A program made the translations under genes and the position numbers. From NCBI GenBank assembly GCA_041627475.1, contig JBFKQZ010000200.1, forward strand, positions 1-5,935: 5,935 bases of DNA, in the 5' to 3' direction. This document shows, one piece after another, positions 1 to 5,935 of the stretch. The notes below the pieces were generated by a model that was not told the DNA's origin, searched no databases, and saw only the letters and a program-made list of their open reading frames with translations. Source of the DNA: JBFGFG01 sp041627475. Lineage in GTDB: Bacteria > Actinomycetota > Nitriliruptoria > Nitriliruptorales > Nitriliruptoraceae. How positions within the stretch are numbered: position 1 is the first letter of the stretch; every line of letters starts with the position of its first letter.

Positions 1-315
1 ACCCACGCACCCGACAACCTCATCGGGCTGTGTTCGTTCCATCATCTTCGTTACGTGCACCGGTTGGGCTGGCAGATCCACCTCGACCCTGACACCGGTC
101 TGGTGACGTGGACCAACAGCCGGACCGGGACCGAGATCGGCACGATGCCGATCGGGGCCCGGCCGCCGCCGCGCCGGGACCCGTCGCTGCTGCCTGTGTG
201 GGCTGCGCCGCCGTTGGCGCCGCCGCCCGACCACACCGAACCGCCCGGACCGGACCTGGTGCCGGCCGGCTGGACCTGCCCGCCCCACGACCTCCACCAC
301 CGTCGCGACGACTGA
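1..315 (+). CDS. HNH endonuclease, C-terminal fragment (DUF222/13E12-like), 5' end outside window
   Basis: The frame is open from the first base and ends in TGA at 313-315, giving 104 visible residues. The fragment begins inside the HNH motif: residues 6-20 read NLIGLCSFHHLRYVH, with the motif Asn at 6, Cys at 11 and the metal-binding His pair at 14-15. A short beta-strand stretch follows (GWQIHLDPDTGLVTWTNSRTG), which is the usual end of the HNH domain in actinobacterial DUF222-type proteins. Residues from about 50 on form a proline-rich, probably disordered tail. Such proteins are presumed metal-dependent nucleases; many occur as multicopy genes in actinomycete genomes and their role is poorly known. 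The DUF222 N-terminal domain and the first half of the HNH fold are not visible, so the DUF222 assignment is inferred from this C-terminal style. The first codons (TGT, TTC, CAT, CAT, CTT, CGT) are less GC-rich at the third position than in neighbouring genes. The HNH call itself is secure. Confidence 0.85.
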   Translation, partial: THAPDNLIGLCSFHHLRYVHRLGWQIHLDPDTGLVTWTNSRTGTEIGTMPIGARPPPRRDPSLLPVWAAPPLAPPPDHTEPPGPDLVPAGWTCPPHDLHHRRDD

Positions 316-396
316 GCCCGCACCCCGACGCCACACGGCGATCGGGGCACGGGCACGTACCGGCACGTCGAGGTCACGGCCCCGCTGCGTGGCGGG

Positions 397-414
397 CGGC
401 CGGGGGGCCGGCCG
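397..414 (+). other. GC-only hairpin between HNH gene and SDR gene
   Basis: Arms at 397-403 (CGGCCGG) and 408-414 (CCGGCCG) pair perfectly over 7 bp around a GGGG loop. It lies 82 nt after the HNH stop and 38 nt before the SDR start. No T-run follows, so it is not a canonical intrinsic terminator. It could slow or stop readthrough from the HNH gene, or be a chance product of the base composition. The rest of the 316-452 gap holds three copies of GGCACG (346-351, 352-357, 362-367), a perfect 10-bp palindrome TCGTCGACGA (433-442) and a weak -10-like TACCGT (425-430) with no matching -35. Confidence 0.25.
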
Positions 415-440
415 TTGCTCGCCGTACCGTCGTCGTCGAC

Positions 441-447
441 GAGAGGA
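441..447 (+). promoter_or_regulatory. Ribosome binding site of the SDR gene
   Basis: GAGAGGA ends 5 nt before the ATG at 453. This purine-rich Shine-Dalgarno decides the start: the frame stays open far upstream to about position 108, but that part overlaps the HNH reading frame and has no recognisable protein similarity. Confidence 0.7.
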
Positions 448-452
448 CCGCC

Positions 453-1379
453 ATGCCCTGGACCGCCACAGACATCCCCGACCAGACCGGACGCGTGCAC
501 GTCGTCACGGGCGCGAACAGCGGCCTCGGCAAGGCCTCCGCGAAGGCACTCGCCGGCGCCGGCGCGCACGTCGTGATGGCCGCCCGCAACCAGGACAAGG
601 CCGTCGCGGCCCGGGACGAGATCCTCGCTGCCCACCCGGACGCATCGCTCGAACTCGTCGAGCTCGACCTCGGGTCGCTCGCGTCGGTCGAGGAGGCCGC
701 CGCCTCGATCACCGAGCAGCACGCGGAGGTCCACGTGCTGATGAACAACGCCGGCCTGATGGCGATGCCGCAGACCGAGACCGAGGACGGCTTCGAGATG
801 CAGTGGGGAGTCAACGTGCTCGGCCACTGGGCCCTCACGGCCCACCTGCTCCCGACGATCGTCCGCACCCCCGGCGCCCGTGTCGTCTGGCTGTCCAGCG
901 TCGCCCAGCACCAGGCCCGTGGGATCAGCCGCGACCCGCACCGGCGCGCCAGCTACGAGCCGTGGTCGGTCTACAGCCAGTCCAAGCTCGGCGATCGCAT
1001 CGCTGCCGTCGGGCTGCAGCAGCGCTTCGAGGCGGCCGGCGTCGAGGCGATGTCGCTCGTGGCGCACCCGGGGCTGTCCAACTCCGACCTCCAGCAGCGC
1101 ACCCACCGCGAGACCGGTACCGCCCAGGCGAAGTTCTGGGCGACGATCACGCCGATCGTCGGCATGTCGATCGAGTACGGCGCGCTGAGCCAGCTGCGCG
1201 CAGCGACCGAGCCCGGCGCTGACCCGCGCAAGCAGTACTGCCCGCTGTTCGGCGCCTTCGGCCCGCCCGTGGCCAAGCCGATGGTCCGCCCCGGCACCGA
1301 CGCCGACGTGGCGCGGCTGTTCGCGAGCGCGGCCGAGGACACCGGCCTCGACCTCGACGTCGCCGCCGCGATCGGATGA
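453..1379 (+). CDS. SDR family NAD(P)-dependent oxidoreductase (retinol dehydrogenase/protochlorophyllide reductase-like)
   Basis: This complete 308-aa classical short-chain dehydrogenase/reductase has a Rossmann fold and is probably cytosolic. Visible motifs are the cofactor loop TGANSGLG (residues 19-26), Arg45 in MAARN after the second strand (suggesting NADP(H) preference), the Asp72 region ELDLGSL, NNAG (98-101) and the catalytic set Asn121, Ser149, Tyr174 and Lys178 (YSQSK). The N-terminus (MPWTATDIPDQTGR) and the length of about 300 residues match the actinobacterial SDRs annotated as oxidoreductases near retinol dehydrogenases and protochlorophyllide reductase. The physiological substrate cannot be told from sequence. 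The start at 453 is chosen from the ribosome binding site and because family similarity begins there. The gene stands alone on its strand: it follows the HNH gene by 137 nt and faces korB with a gap of only 9 nt. Its promoter is not clear; TACCGT at 425-430 is a weak -10 candidate that would give a very short leader. A function linked to KorAB is not indicated. Confidence 0.93.
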   Translation: MPWTATDIPDQTGRVHVVTGANSGLGKASAKALAGAGAHVVMAARNQDKAVAARDEILAAHPDASLELVELDLGSLASVEEAAASITEQHAEVHVLMNNAGLMAMPQTETEDGFEMQWGVNVLGHWALTAHLLPTIVRTPGARVVWLSSVAQHQARGISRDPHRRASYEPWSVYSQSKLGDRIAAVGLQQRFEAAGVEAMSLVAHPGLSNSDLQQRTHRETGTAQAKFWATITPIVGMSIEYGALSQLRAATEPGADPRKQYCPLFGAFGPPVAKPMVRPGTDADVARLFASAAEDTGLDLDVAAAIG

Positions 1380-1388
1380 CGCGTCGGG

Positions 1389-2411
1389 TCAGTCGACCTG
1401 CCAGGTCGTCCCGCCGGTCAGCAGGGCGTCGAGCTCGCCGTCGCCCTCGCGCTCCTCGACCCGCTCGACCTGCTTGAGCAGCTCCTGCTCGTAGACCGGT
1501 CGCTCGACCTGCCGGAGGATGCCGATCGGGATCGGGCCACCGCTGCGCTGCAGCCGCGACAACGCGAAGGCGCGCGTCGAGTCGTCCAGCGTCGGATCGT
1601 GGACCAGCGAACGCTTCTCGACGTCGTCGCCCCGGATGAGCTCCAGTGCCCCGGTCGGCCCCGCGATGACGCCCCGGTCACGGTCGGCGCCGTAGACCAT
1701 CGGCTCACCCGGCACGAGGACCAGCCCCTCGTCGGCCTTGGTGTCGCGGTCGGTCACGTCGGCGAACGCACCGTCGTTGAAGACGGGGCAGTTCTGGAGC
1801 ACCTCGACCAGGGCCGCACCCTGATGGGCGTGGGCCGCTGCGAGCACCTCGGTGAGGTGGTTGCGGTCGCGGTCGATGGTGCGTGCGACGAACGTCGCCT
1901 CGGCGCCGAGGGCGAGCGTCGAGGGGTTCAACGGCTGGTCGATCGAGCCGTAGGGGGTCGACTTCGCGACCGTCCCCACCGGAGAGGTCGGCGAGTACTG
2001 GCCCTTGGTGAGCCCGTAGATCTCGTTGTTGAACAGGATGATCGTCAGGTTGACGTTGCGGCGCAGGGCGTGGATGAGGTGGTTGCCACCGATCGACAGC
2101 GAGTCACCGTCACCCGTGATGACGAAGATGTCGAGGTCCGGCCGTGCCACGGCCAGCCCCGTCGCGATGGCCGGCGCACGACCGTGGATCGTGTGCATCC
2201 CGTAGGTGTTCATGTAGTACGGGAACCGGCTGGAGCAGCCGATGCCGGAGATGAACACCGTCGACTCGGGCCGCGCACCCTGGTCGGCCAGGAACGACTG
2301 CATCGCCGCGAGGATCGCGTAGTCCCCGCAGCCCGGACACCACCGGACCTCCTGGTCGGACGCGAAGTCCTTCCGTGTCAGTTGCGGCAGCTCGGTCTCG
2401 GTGGCGCTCAT
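1389..2411 (-). CDS. korB: 2-oxoacid:ferredoxin oxidoreductase, beta subunit (2-oxoglutarate:ferredoxin oxidoreductase type)
   Basis: This is the TPP- and [4Fe-4S]-binding subunit (340 aa) of the KorAB enzyme, which converts a 2-oxoacid plus CoA to acyl-CoA and CO2 while reducing ferredoxin. Probable cluster ligands are Cys25 and Cys28 (WCPGCGD), Cys59 (GIGCSSR) and Cys208 (QNCPVFND). Their spacing (3, 31, 149) closely follows the four ligands of the Sulfolobus two-subunit enzymes. The TPP/Mg motif is GDGD (100-103) followed by NN at 128-129 and IYGLTKGQYSPTS. HGRA (76-79) is also typical. The C-terminal 120 residues or so, with an acidic, charged tail (VERVEEREGDGELD), are the extension usual in actinobacterial KorB. 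The ATG at 2411 overlaps the korA stop as ATGA and is preceded by GGAGGG, so the start is firm and translation is probably coupled to korA. No separate ferredoxin-like delta subunit is encoded here, as expected for the two-subunit class. The 2-oxoglutarate specificity is inferred from family resemblance; other 2-oxoacids are possible. Confidence 0.96.
   Translation of the reverse strand: MSATETELPQLTRKDFASDQEVRWCPGCGDYAILAAMQSFLADQGARPESTVFISGIGCSSRFPYYMNTYGMHTIHGRAPAIATGLAVARPDLDIFVITGDGDSLSIGGNHLIHALRRNVNLTIILFNNEIYGLTKGQYSPTSPVGTVAKSTPYGSIDQPLNPSTLALGAEATFVARTIDRDRNHLTEVLAAAHAHQGAALVEVLQNCPVFNDGAFADVTDRDTKADEGLVLVPGEPMVYGADRDRGVIAGPTGALELIRGDDVEKRSLVHDPTLDDSTRAFALSRLQRSGGPIPIGILRQVERPVYEQELLKQVERVEEREGDGELDALLTGGTTWQVD
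1394..1408 (+). terminator. Weak candidate terminator hairpin for the SDR gene, inside the 3' end of korB
   Basis: CGACCT (1394-1399) and AGGTCG (1403-1408) form a 6-bp stem with a GCC loop, starting 15 nt after the SDR stop. It overlaps the last codons of korB (coding for Trp-Gln-Val-Asp), so it could also form in the korB mRNA. No T-run follows on either strand. With a 9-nt convergent gap, any terminator for the SDR must lie within korB and vice versa, which makes the position suggestive, but the stem is short and may be chance. Confidence 0.25.
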
Positions 2412-4288
2412 GCCTCACCCTCCAGCAGCGCGGTGGCGGTCTCGACCAGCTCGACCGACGTGAACGGCAGACCCGTCACGCGATGGTGGCCCTTGATGTC
2501 CACGAGCGTCCTCGCCCGCAGGATGTTGGTCAGCTGCCCGAGGTTGTTCTCGGCGCACAGCACCGTCGGGTAGCGCTTGATCGCCTCCTCGACGCCGCGC
2601 TGCAGCGGGGCGAGGTACCGCAGCTGCATGTGGGCGACGGCGTGTCCGCGCTCGCGCAGCTCGTGGATCGCGGCGCGCAACGGGCCGGCGGTGCTCCCCC
2701 AGCCGACGAGCAGGAGCTCGGCGTCACCGGTCGGGTCGTCGATCTCGACCTCCGGCAGCCGGTCGGCGATGCGGTCGACCTTCTGCTGCCGGACCACGGT
2801 CATCTCGTGGTGGTTGTTCGGGTCGTAGCTGATGTTGCCGCTGCCGAGGCCGTCCTTCTCCAGCCCGCCCAGACGGTGTTCGAGACCGGGCGTGCCGGGC
2901 ACGGCCCAGGGCCGGGCCAACGTCTCGTCGTCACGCAGGTAGGGCAGGAACCCCTCGGAGGTGTTGGCCTCGGTTGCGTAGGCCGGGTCGAACGGCTGGA
3001 GCGCGTCGGGGTCCGGCAGGTTCCACGGTTCGGAGCTGTTGGCGAGGTAGCCGTCCAGCAGCAGGATGACCGGGGTCCGGTTCTCCACCGCGATCCGGGC
3101 GGCCTCGTACGCCGTGAAGAAGGCGTCCGACGGCGACGTCGCCGCGACGACCGGCAGCGGTGCCTCACCGTTGCGGCCGAACATCGCGATGTTGAGGTCC
3201 GACTGCTCCGTCTTGGTGGGCAACCCGGTGGACGGGCCACCGCGCTGGACGTCGATGATCACGACGGGCAGCTCGGTCATGAGGGCCAGGCCCATCGCCT
3301 CGCCCTTGAGCGCGATGCCGGGCCCCGACGACGCGGTCACGGCGAGCGCCCCGCCGAACGCTGCACCGACGGCCGAGCCCATCGCGGCGATCTCGTCCTC
3401 GGCCTGGAACGTCCGCACGCCGAAGCGCTTCAGGCGGCTCAGTTCGTGCAGGACGTCGGAGGCGGGCGTGATCGGGTAGGAGCCGTAGAACAGCGTCATG
3501 TCGGCACGGCTCGCGGCGGCGACCAGCCCCCACGCGAGCGCCTGGTTGCCGGAGATGCTCCGGTAGGTCCCCGGGGCGAGGTCCGCCGGTGGGACCTCGT
3601 ACACGAACCGGAACGACTCGGTGGTGTCGCCGAAGTTCCTCCCGGCACGGAGCGCCTTCACGTTGGCGTCGACGAGCTCCGGGCGCTTGCCGAACTTGCT
3701 CGCCAACCACGCCTCGGTCGTGTCGAGCGACCGCGAGAACATCCAGCTCACGAGGCCCAGCGCGAACATGTTCTTGGCGCGCTCCGCCTCCTTGCGGTTC
3801 AGGCGCCCGTCCTCGGTGAACTCCTCGAGCGCGGTCATGGTGAGGCTGGTCAGCGCGACGCTGTGCAGGTCGTACTCGTCGAGGCTGCCGTCCTCCAGCG
3901 GGTTCTCCTCGAAGCCCGCCTTGTCGAGGTTGCGGCTGGTGAACGCGTCCTCGTCGACGATGAGCGTCCCACCGGGCTTGAGTGCACCGAGGTGCTTCTT
4001 CAGCGCCGCGGGGTTCATCGCCACGAGCACGTCGGGCGCGTCGCCCGGCGTGTGGATGTCCTCGGCCGCGAACTGCAGCTGGAACGAGGACACCCCCGCC
4101 AGCGTGCCGGCGGGGGCGCGGATCTCCGCCGGGTAGTCCGGCAGGGTCGCGAGGTCGTTGCCGGCGACCGCTGACTCGTTGGTGAAGCGGGTGCCGGTGA
4201 GCTGCATCCCATCACCGGAGTCACCTGCGAAGCGGATCGTGGCAGCGTCGAGACGGACGGTCTCTCGCGGGTGTGCAGTTGTCGACAT
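2408..4288 (-). CDS. korA: 2-oxoacid:acceptor oxidoreductase, alpha subunit with fused N-terminal gamma domain
   Basis: This 626-aa subunit partners KorB in the 2-oxoacid (probably 2-oxoglutarate):ferredoxin oxidoreductase. Residues of about 15-210 are the gamma domain, opening with IRFAGDSGDGMQLTG (18-32), the actinobacterial form of the glycine-rich motif. The alpha domain I follows (about 248-430), with YPITPAS at 271-277, the signature of the two-subunit enzymes, AEDEIAAMG at 296-304, and QRGGPSTGLPTKTEQSDL (348-365). Arg349 in that stretch is the likely counterpart of the substrate-contacting Arg known in archaeal homologues. Domain II (about 522-626) carries LLVGWGSTAGPL and the closing CAENNLGQL and GLPF segments. 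Length matches actinobacterial KorA. The ATG at 4288 has a GGGAGAG 10 nt upstream, somewhat distant, but similarity starts soon after it and no better start exists. It is the first gene of the korAB operon and lies 104 nt after the propeller gene, with its own promoter candidate. No disrupted residue or frameshift is seen. The pathway role would be a ferredoxin-linked TCA step. Confidence 0.96.
   Translation of the reverse strand: MSTTAHPRETVRLDAATIRFAGDSGDGMQLTGTRFTNESAVAGNDLATLPDYPAEIRAPAGTLAGVSSFQLQFAAEDIHTPGDAPDVLVAMNPAALKKHLGALKPGGTLIVDEDAFTSRNLDKAGFEENPLEDGSLDEYDLHSVALTSLTMTALEEFTEDGRLNRKEAERAKNMFALGLVSWMFSRSLDTTEAWLASKFGKRPELVDANVKALRAGRNFGDTTESFRFVYEVPPADLAPGTYRSISGNQALAWGLVAAASRADMTLFYGSYPITPASDVLHELSRLKRFGVRTFQAEDEIAAMGSAVGAAFGGALAVTASSGPGIALKGEAMGLALMTELPVVIIDVQRGGPSTGLPTKTEQSDLNIAMFGRNGEAPLPVVAATSPSDAFFTAYEAARIAVENRTPVILLLDGYLANSSEPWNLPDPDALQPFDPAYATEANTSEGFLPYLRDDETLARPWAVPGTPGLEHRLGGLEKDGLGSGNISYDPNNHHEMTVVRQQKVDRIADRLPEVEIDDPTGDAELLLVGWGSTAGPLRAAIHELRERGHAVAHMQLRYLAPLQRGVEEAIKRYPTVLCAENNLGQLTNILRARTLVDIKGHHRVTGLPFTSVELVETATALLEGEA
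2418..2423 (-). promoter_or_regulatory. Ribosome binding site of korB inside the end of korA
   Basis: On the minus strand GGAGGG lies 6 nt upstream of the korB ATG (2411), within the last codons of korA (Leu-Glu-Gly-Glu-Ala). A strong Shine-Dalgarno together with the ATGA stop/start overlap supports re-initiation or coupled translation, which would keep the two subunits equimolar. Confidence 0.8.
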
Positions 4289-4298
4289 GAAGGTGGAG

Positions 4299-4305
4299 CT
4301 CTCCC
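4299..4305 (-). promoter_or_regulatory. Probable ribosome binding site of korA
   Basis: GGGAGAG on the minus strand is separated from the ATG at 4288 by 10 nt, at the long end of normal spacing. It is the only purine-rich run close upstream, so it supports the start but suggests moderate initiation strength compared with the korB site. Confidence 0.5.
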
Positions 4306-4323
4306 GGTCTCCTGTGCTGCTCG

Positions 4324-4352
4324 ACCATAGCGCCGTCCCCTGCGGCGGTCAG
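4324..4352 (-). promoter_or_regulatory. Candidate sigma-70-type promoter of korAB
   Basis: Reading the minus strand, CTGACC (4352-4347) and TATGGT (4329-4324) are separated by exactly 17 nt. Each matches the TTGACA/TATAAT consensus at 4 of 6 positions, including the TAnnnT core of the -10. Transcription would start near 4317, leaving a leader of about 30 nt that contains the korA ribosome binding site. It sits in the 104-nt non-coding spacer after the propeller gene, where a promoter is expected. The call is by inspection only. Confidence 0.5.
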
Positions 4353-4392
4353 GGCACCTCGTCCCGACCGGCCGGGTCCTCCGTCCGTGGAC

Positions 4393-5935
4393 CTAGCCGT
4401 CGACGTCGAGCCCGACGAGCCGGTCCCCCAGGAGCGCTGCCGCCGGCCGACCCGCGACCAGGGCCTGCACCGGGCCGGTCCCTGCGACCGTCCGCGTGAC
4501 GACGTCGCCGCTCGGGTCCAGGCGCAGGACCTGCCCGTCATCCGTGCCGACGAGCAGGACCATGCCGTCGCTGGCCACCGCCGTCGGGGCGACGTCCAGC
4601 ACGCTCCGCCACCGCAGCTCGCCCGTGCCCGGGTTCACCGAGACGACCGTCCCGTCGGCCAGGAGCGCGAGCACGCTCGTCCCCGAGGGCGCGGGGTCCG
4701 CGATGAGCGGCGCATCCAGCGGCATGGTCCACAGCGTGGACCCGTCCGAAGTGCCACGCAGCGTCGCGACACCCGCCGTGACCATGACCGTCCTCCCCCC
4801 GGCCCGGAACTCGAGGCTGACGCCCGTGCCCGTCGTCGGCATCGCGGTGCTCGTGACGTCCGCGCCCGATCGACGGTCGACGACGGCCACCGGGGCACCC
4901 GACGCGGTGACCCACAGCTCCTCACCGCGGATCGACAGCGCGCGGTCGTCCGAGGCCGGCAGGACCGTGTCCGCGACCACGAGTCCGGTGGCGGACTCGT
5001 AGACCGTCAGCCGGGCACCCGCCGGCGGCCCGACGAGCACCGCGACTCGCTCGTCGTCCACCGCCAGGACGGTCGCACCGGCCGCCAGGCGGAGCCGCCA
5101 GCGCGACGCCCCCGACCACGCCACGGCCTCCAGGCGGTCACCTGCACGGACGAGGACGACGTCCTCGCCGGCCACGAGGTCAGCGCCCTCCACGCGGTCG
5201 CGGTCGGTCCCGGTCGCGGGGTCGACCCGGACGGCTGCGTCCACGCTCTCGGCGACGAGCGCCCCACCGACCGCACGCCAGGTCCGTGCCTCGGCGGCAC
5301 GCCGCCAGACCGTGCTCCCCGTTGCGGCGTCGACGGCGACGACGTCATCGGGCCGCGTCACGACCAGGTCGCCGAGGATCGCGAGGGCTGGAGCGGGCAG
5401 GTCGACGATGTGCCCGTCGGCCAGCGCCACGACCACCGGGCGTCCGTCCACGCGCACCCCCGCGGCCCACGCAGCACCGACCGGCCCCACCACGGACACC
5501 GGCTCGGGCGTGCGCCACCGTGGCGCGCCGTCGTCGCCGAGCAGGCCGAGGTGTCCGGCGTCGTCGCGGAGGACCGGTGCACCCAGGTGCCAGGCGACCG
5601 CCGAACCGGTGGGTCGCCAACCGTCCGGGACGACCGCCTGCACCGTGGGTGTCGTCCCACCGAGGACCACACGGCCGAACTCGGCCACCGCCCACTGTCC
5701 CGAGGGGTCGAACGCCCCGCTGGCGGCCGCGACCGGCAACCGGTCCAGCATCTCCCCGGCAGGCCCGTCACCGGTCCACAGCAGGTTCCCGCTCACGAGC
5801 AGGTGGTCGCTGCCGGCCGGTGTGACGCCGCCGGCCCGGGACGGGGACACGAGGTCGGTCCGGGACCACAGGACGCTCCCACGCGGAGCGAACTGCCTGC
5901 CCGCGAAGGCCCTGTCGGACAGCAGCACCGGCGGC
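4393..5935 (-). CDS. PQQ-like beta-propeller repeat protein, 5' end outside window
   Basis: The frame is open from the right edge to TAG at 4395-4393, giving about 513 visible residues. Numbering from the in-frame GTG at 5928, it shows repeating blades with the PQQ-like hallmark (aspartate, small residues, TG, then a Trp-containing strand): DAATGSTVWRR at 200-210, DPATG at 236-240, ESATG at 311-315, DRRSG at 351-355, TSDGSTLWTM at 393-402, NPGTGELRWRS at 432-442 and DPSGDV at 471-476. This is the pattern of PQQ_2-type, WD-like propellers (BamB-like fold). No catalytic residues are evident, so it is more likely a binding or scaffold protein than a true PQQ dehydrogenase. The GTG at 5928 is probably not the start: the frame continues upstream with Pro-Pro codons, and no signal peptide or membrane segment is seen at the visible end. 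An upstream export signal or another domain is therefore likely missing. It is co-directional with korAB but 104 nt away, so operon membership is doubtful. Function unknown. Confidence 0.8.
   Translation of the reverse strand, partial: PPVLLSDRAFAGRQFAPRGSVLWSRTDLVSPSRAGGVTPAGSDHLLVSGNLLWTGDGPAGEMLDRLPVAAASGAFDPSGQWAVAEFGRVVLGGTTPTVQAVVPDGWRPTGSAVAWHLGAPVLRDDAGHLGLLGDDGAPRWRTPEPVSVVGPVGAAWAAGVRVDGRPVVVALADGHIVDLPAPALAILGDLVVTRPDDVVAVDAATGSTVWRRAAEARTWRAVGGALVAESVDAAVRVDPATGTDRDRVEGADLVAGEDVVLVRAGDRLEAVAWSGASRWRLRLAAGATVLAVDDERVAVLVGPPAGARLTVYESATGLVVADTVLPASDDRALSIRGEELWVTASGAPVAVVDRRSGADVTSTAMPTTGTGVSLEFRAGGRTVMVTAGVATLRGTSDGSTLWTMPLDAPLIADPAPSGTSVLALLADGTVVSVNPGTGELRWRSVLDVAPTAVASDGMVLLVGTDDGQVLRLDPSGDVVTRTVAGTGPVQALVAGRPAAALLGDRLVGLDVDG

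Noticed and set aside
301..310. Perfect palindrome CGTCGCGACG at the end of the HNH gene
   Set aside because: It encodes the last Arg-Arg-Asp codons, is not extended by flanking bases and is not followed by a T-run; likely chance.
108..452. N-terminal extension of the SDR frame upstream of the ATG at 453
   Set aside because: The extension overlaps the HNH gene in another frame, is rich in Arg/Ala/Pro, and no SDR family member has such an extension; the ribosome binding site at 441-447 fixes the start at 453.
51..1106. A 351-codon open frame on the minus strand opposite the HNH tail and the SDR gene
   Set aside because: It runs antisense through two recognised genes and the gap between them, and its translation shows low-complexity Gly/Arg/Val sequence without recognisable domains.
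1599..2573. A 324-codon open frame on the plus strand opposite korB and the end of korA
   Set aside because: Antisense shadow of strongly conserved KorB motifs; no recognisable product.
2375..4174. A 599-codon open frame on the plus strand opposite korA
   Set aside because: It is the antisense shadow of a clearly recognised gene. Its translation is Arg/Val/Gly/Asp-rich with no family motif, as expected when GC-rich codons are read on the other strand.
4366..4378. Possible terminator stem GACC/GGTC after the propeller gene
   Set aside because: Only 4 bp, no T-run on the minus strand, and it lies just upstream of the proposed korAB -35 box; too weak to call.

Overview
The window is a very GC-rich stretch (about 70% G+C by eye) of ordinary bacterial chromosome, almost certainly from an actinomycete-type organism (Actinomycetota). 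The signs are G/C at nearly every third codon position, an HNH endonuclease tail of the DUF222/13E12 kind common in that phylum, an SDR whose N-terminus looks like mycobacterial and related homologues, and a two-subunit KorA/KorB 2-oxoacid:ferredoxin oxidoreductase of the actinobacterial type. The genus cannot be named from the sequence alone.

Layout, left to right. Bases 1-315 (+) are the 3' end of an HNH endonuclease gene whose 5' part lies outside the window. A 137-nt gap carries only weak signals: a GC-rich hairpin, a tandem hexamer and a Shine-Dalgarno. Bases 453-1379 (+) encode a complete 308-aa short-chain dehydrogenase/reductase. Only 9 nt later it meets the 3' end of the convergent korAB operon. 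On the minus strand, korA (4288-2408) comes first and overlaps korB (2411-1389) by an ATGA, so the two are very probably translationally coupled. Upstream of korA, after a 104-nt spacer holding a plausible sigma-70-type promoter, a further minus-strand gene (5935-4393) encodes a PQQ-like beta-propeller protein that runs off the right edge without a credible start.

How the genes work together. KorA (gamma plus alpha domains) and KorB (TPP and [4Fe-4S] subunit) together form a complete oxidoreductase that decarboxylates a 2-oxoacid, most likely 2-oxoglutarate, to the acyl-CoA and passes electrons to ferredoxin. This can replace or supplement the 2-oxoglutarate dehydrogenase step of the TCA cycle. 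All motifs expected for catalysis are intact. The SDR, the propeller protein and the HNH endonuclease have no evident functional link to KorAB. I see no RNA gene, CRISPR array, insertion sequence, attachment site or origin. I found no convincing new biological system; the findings below are modest points about gene boundaries, regulation and composition.
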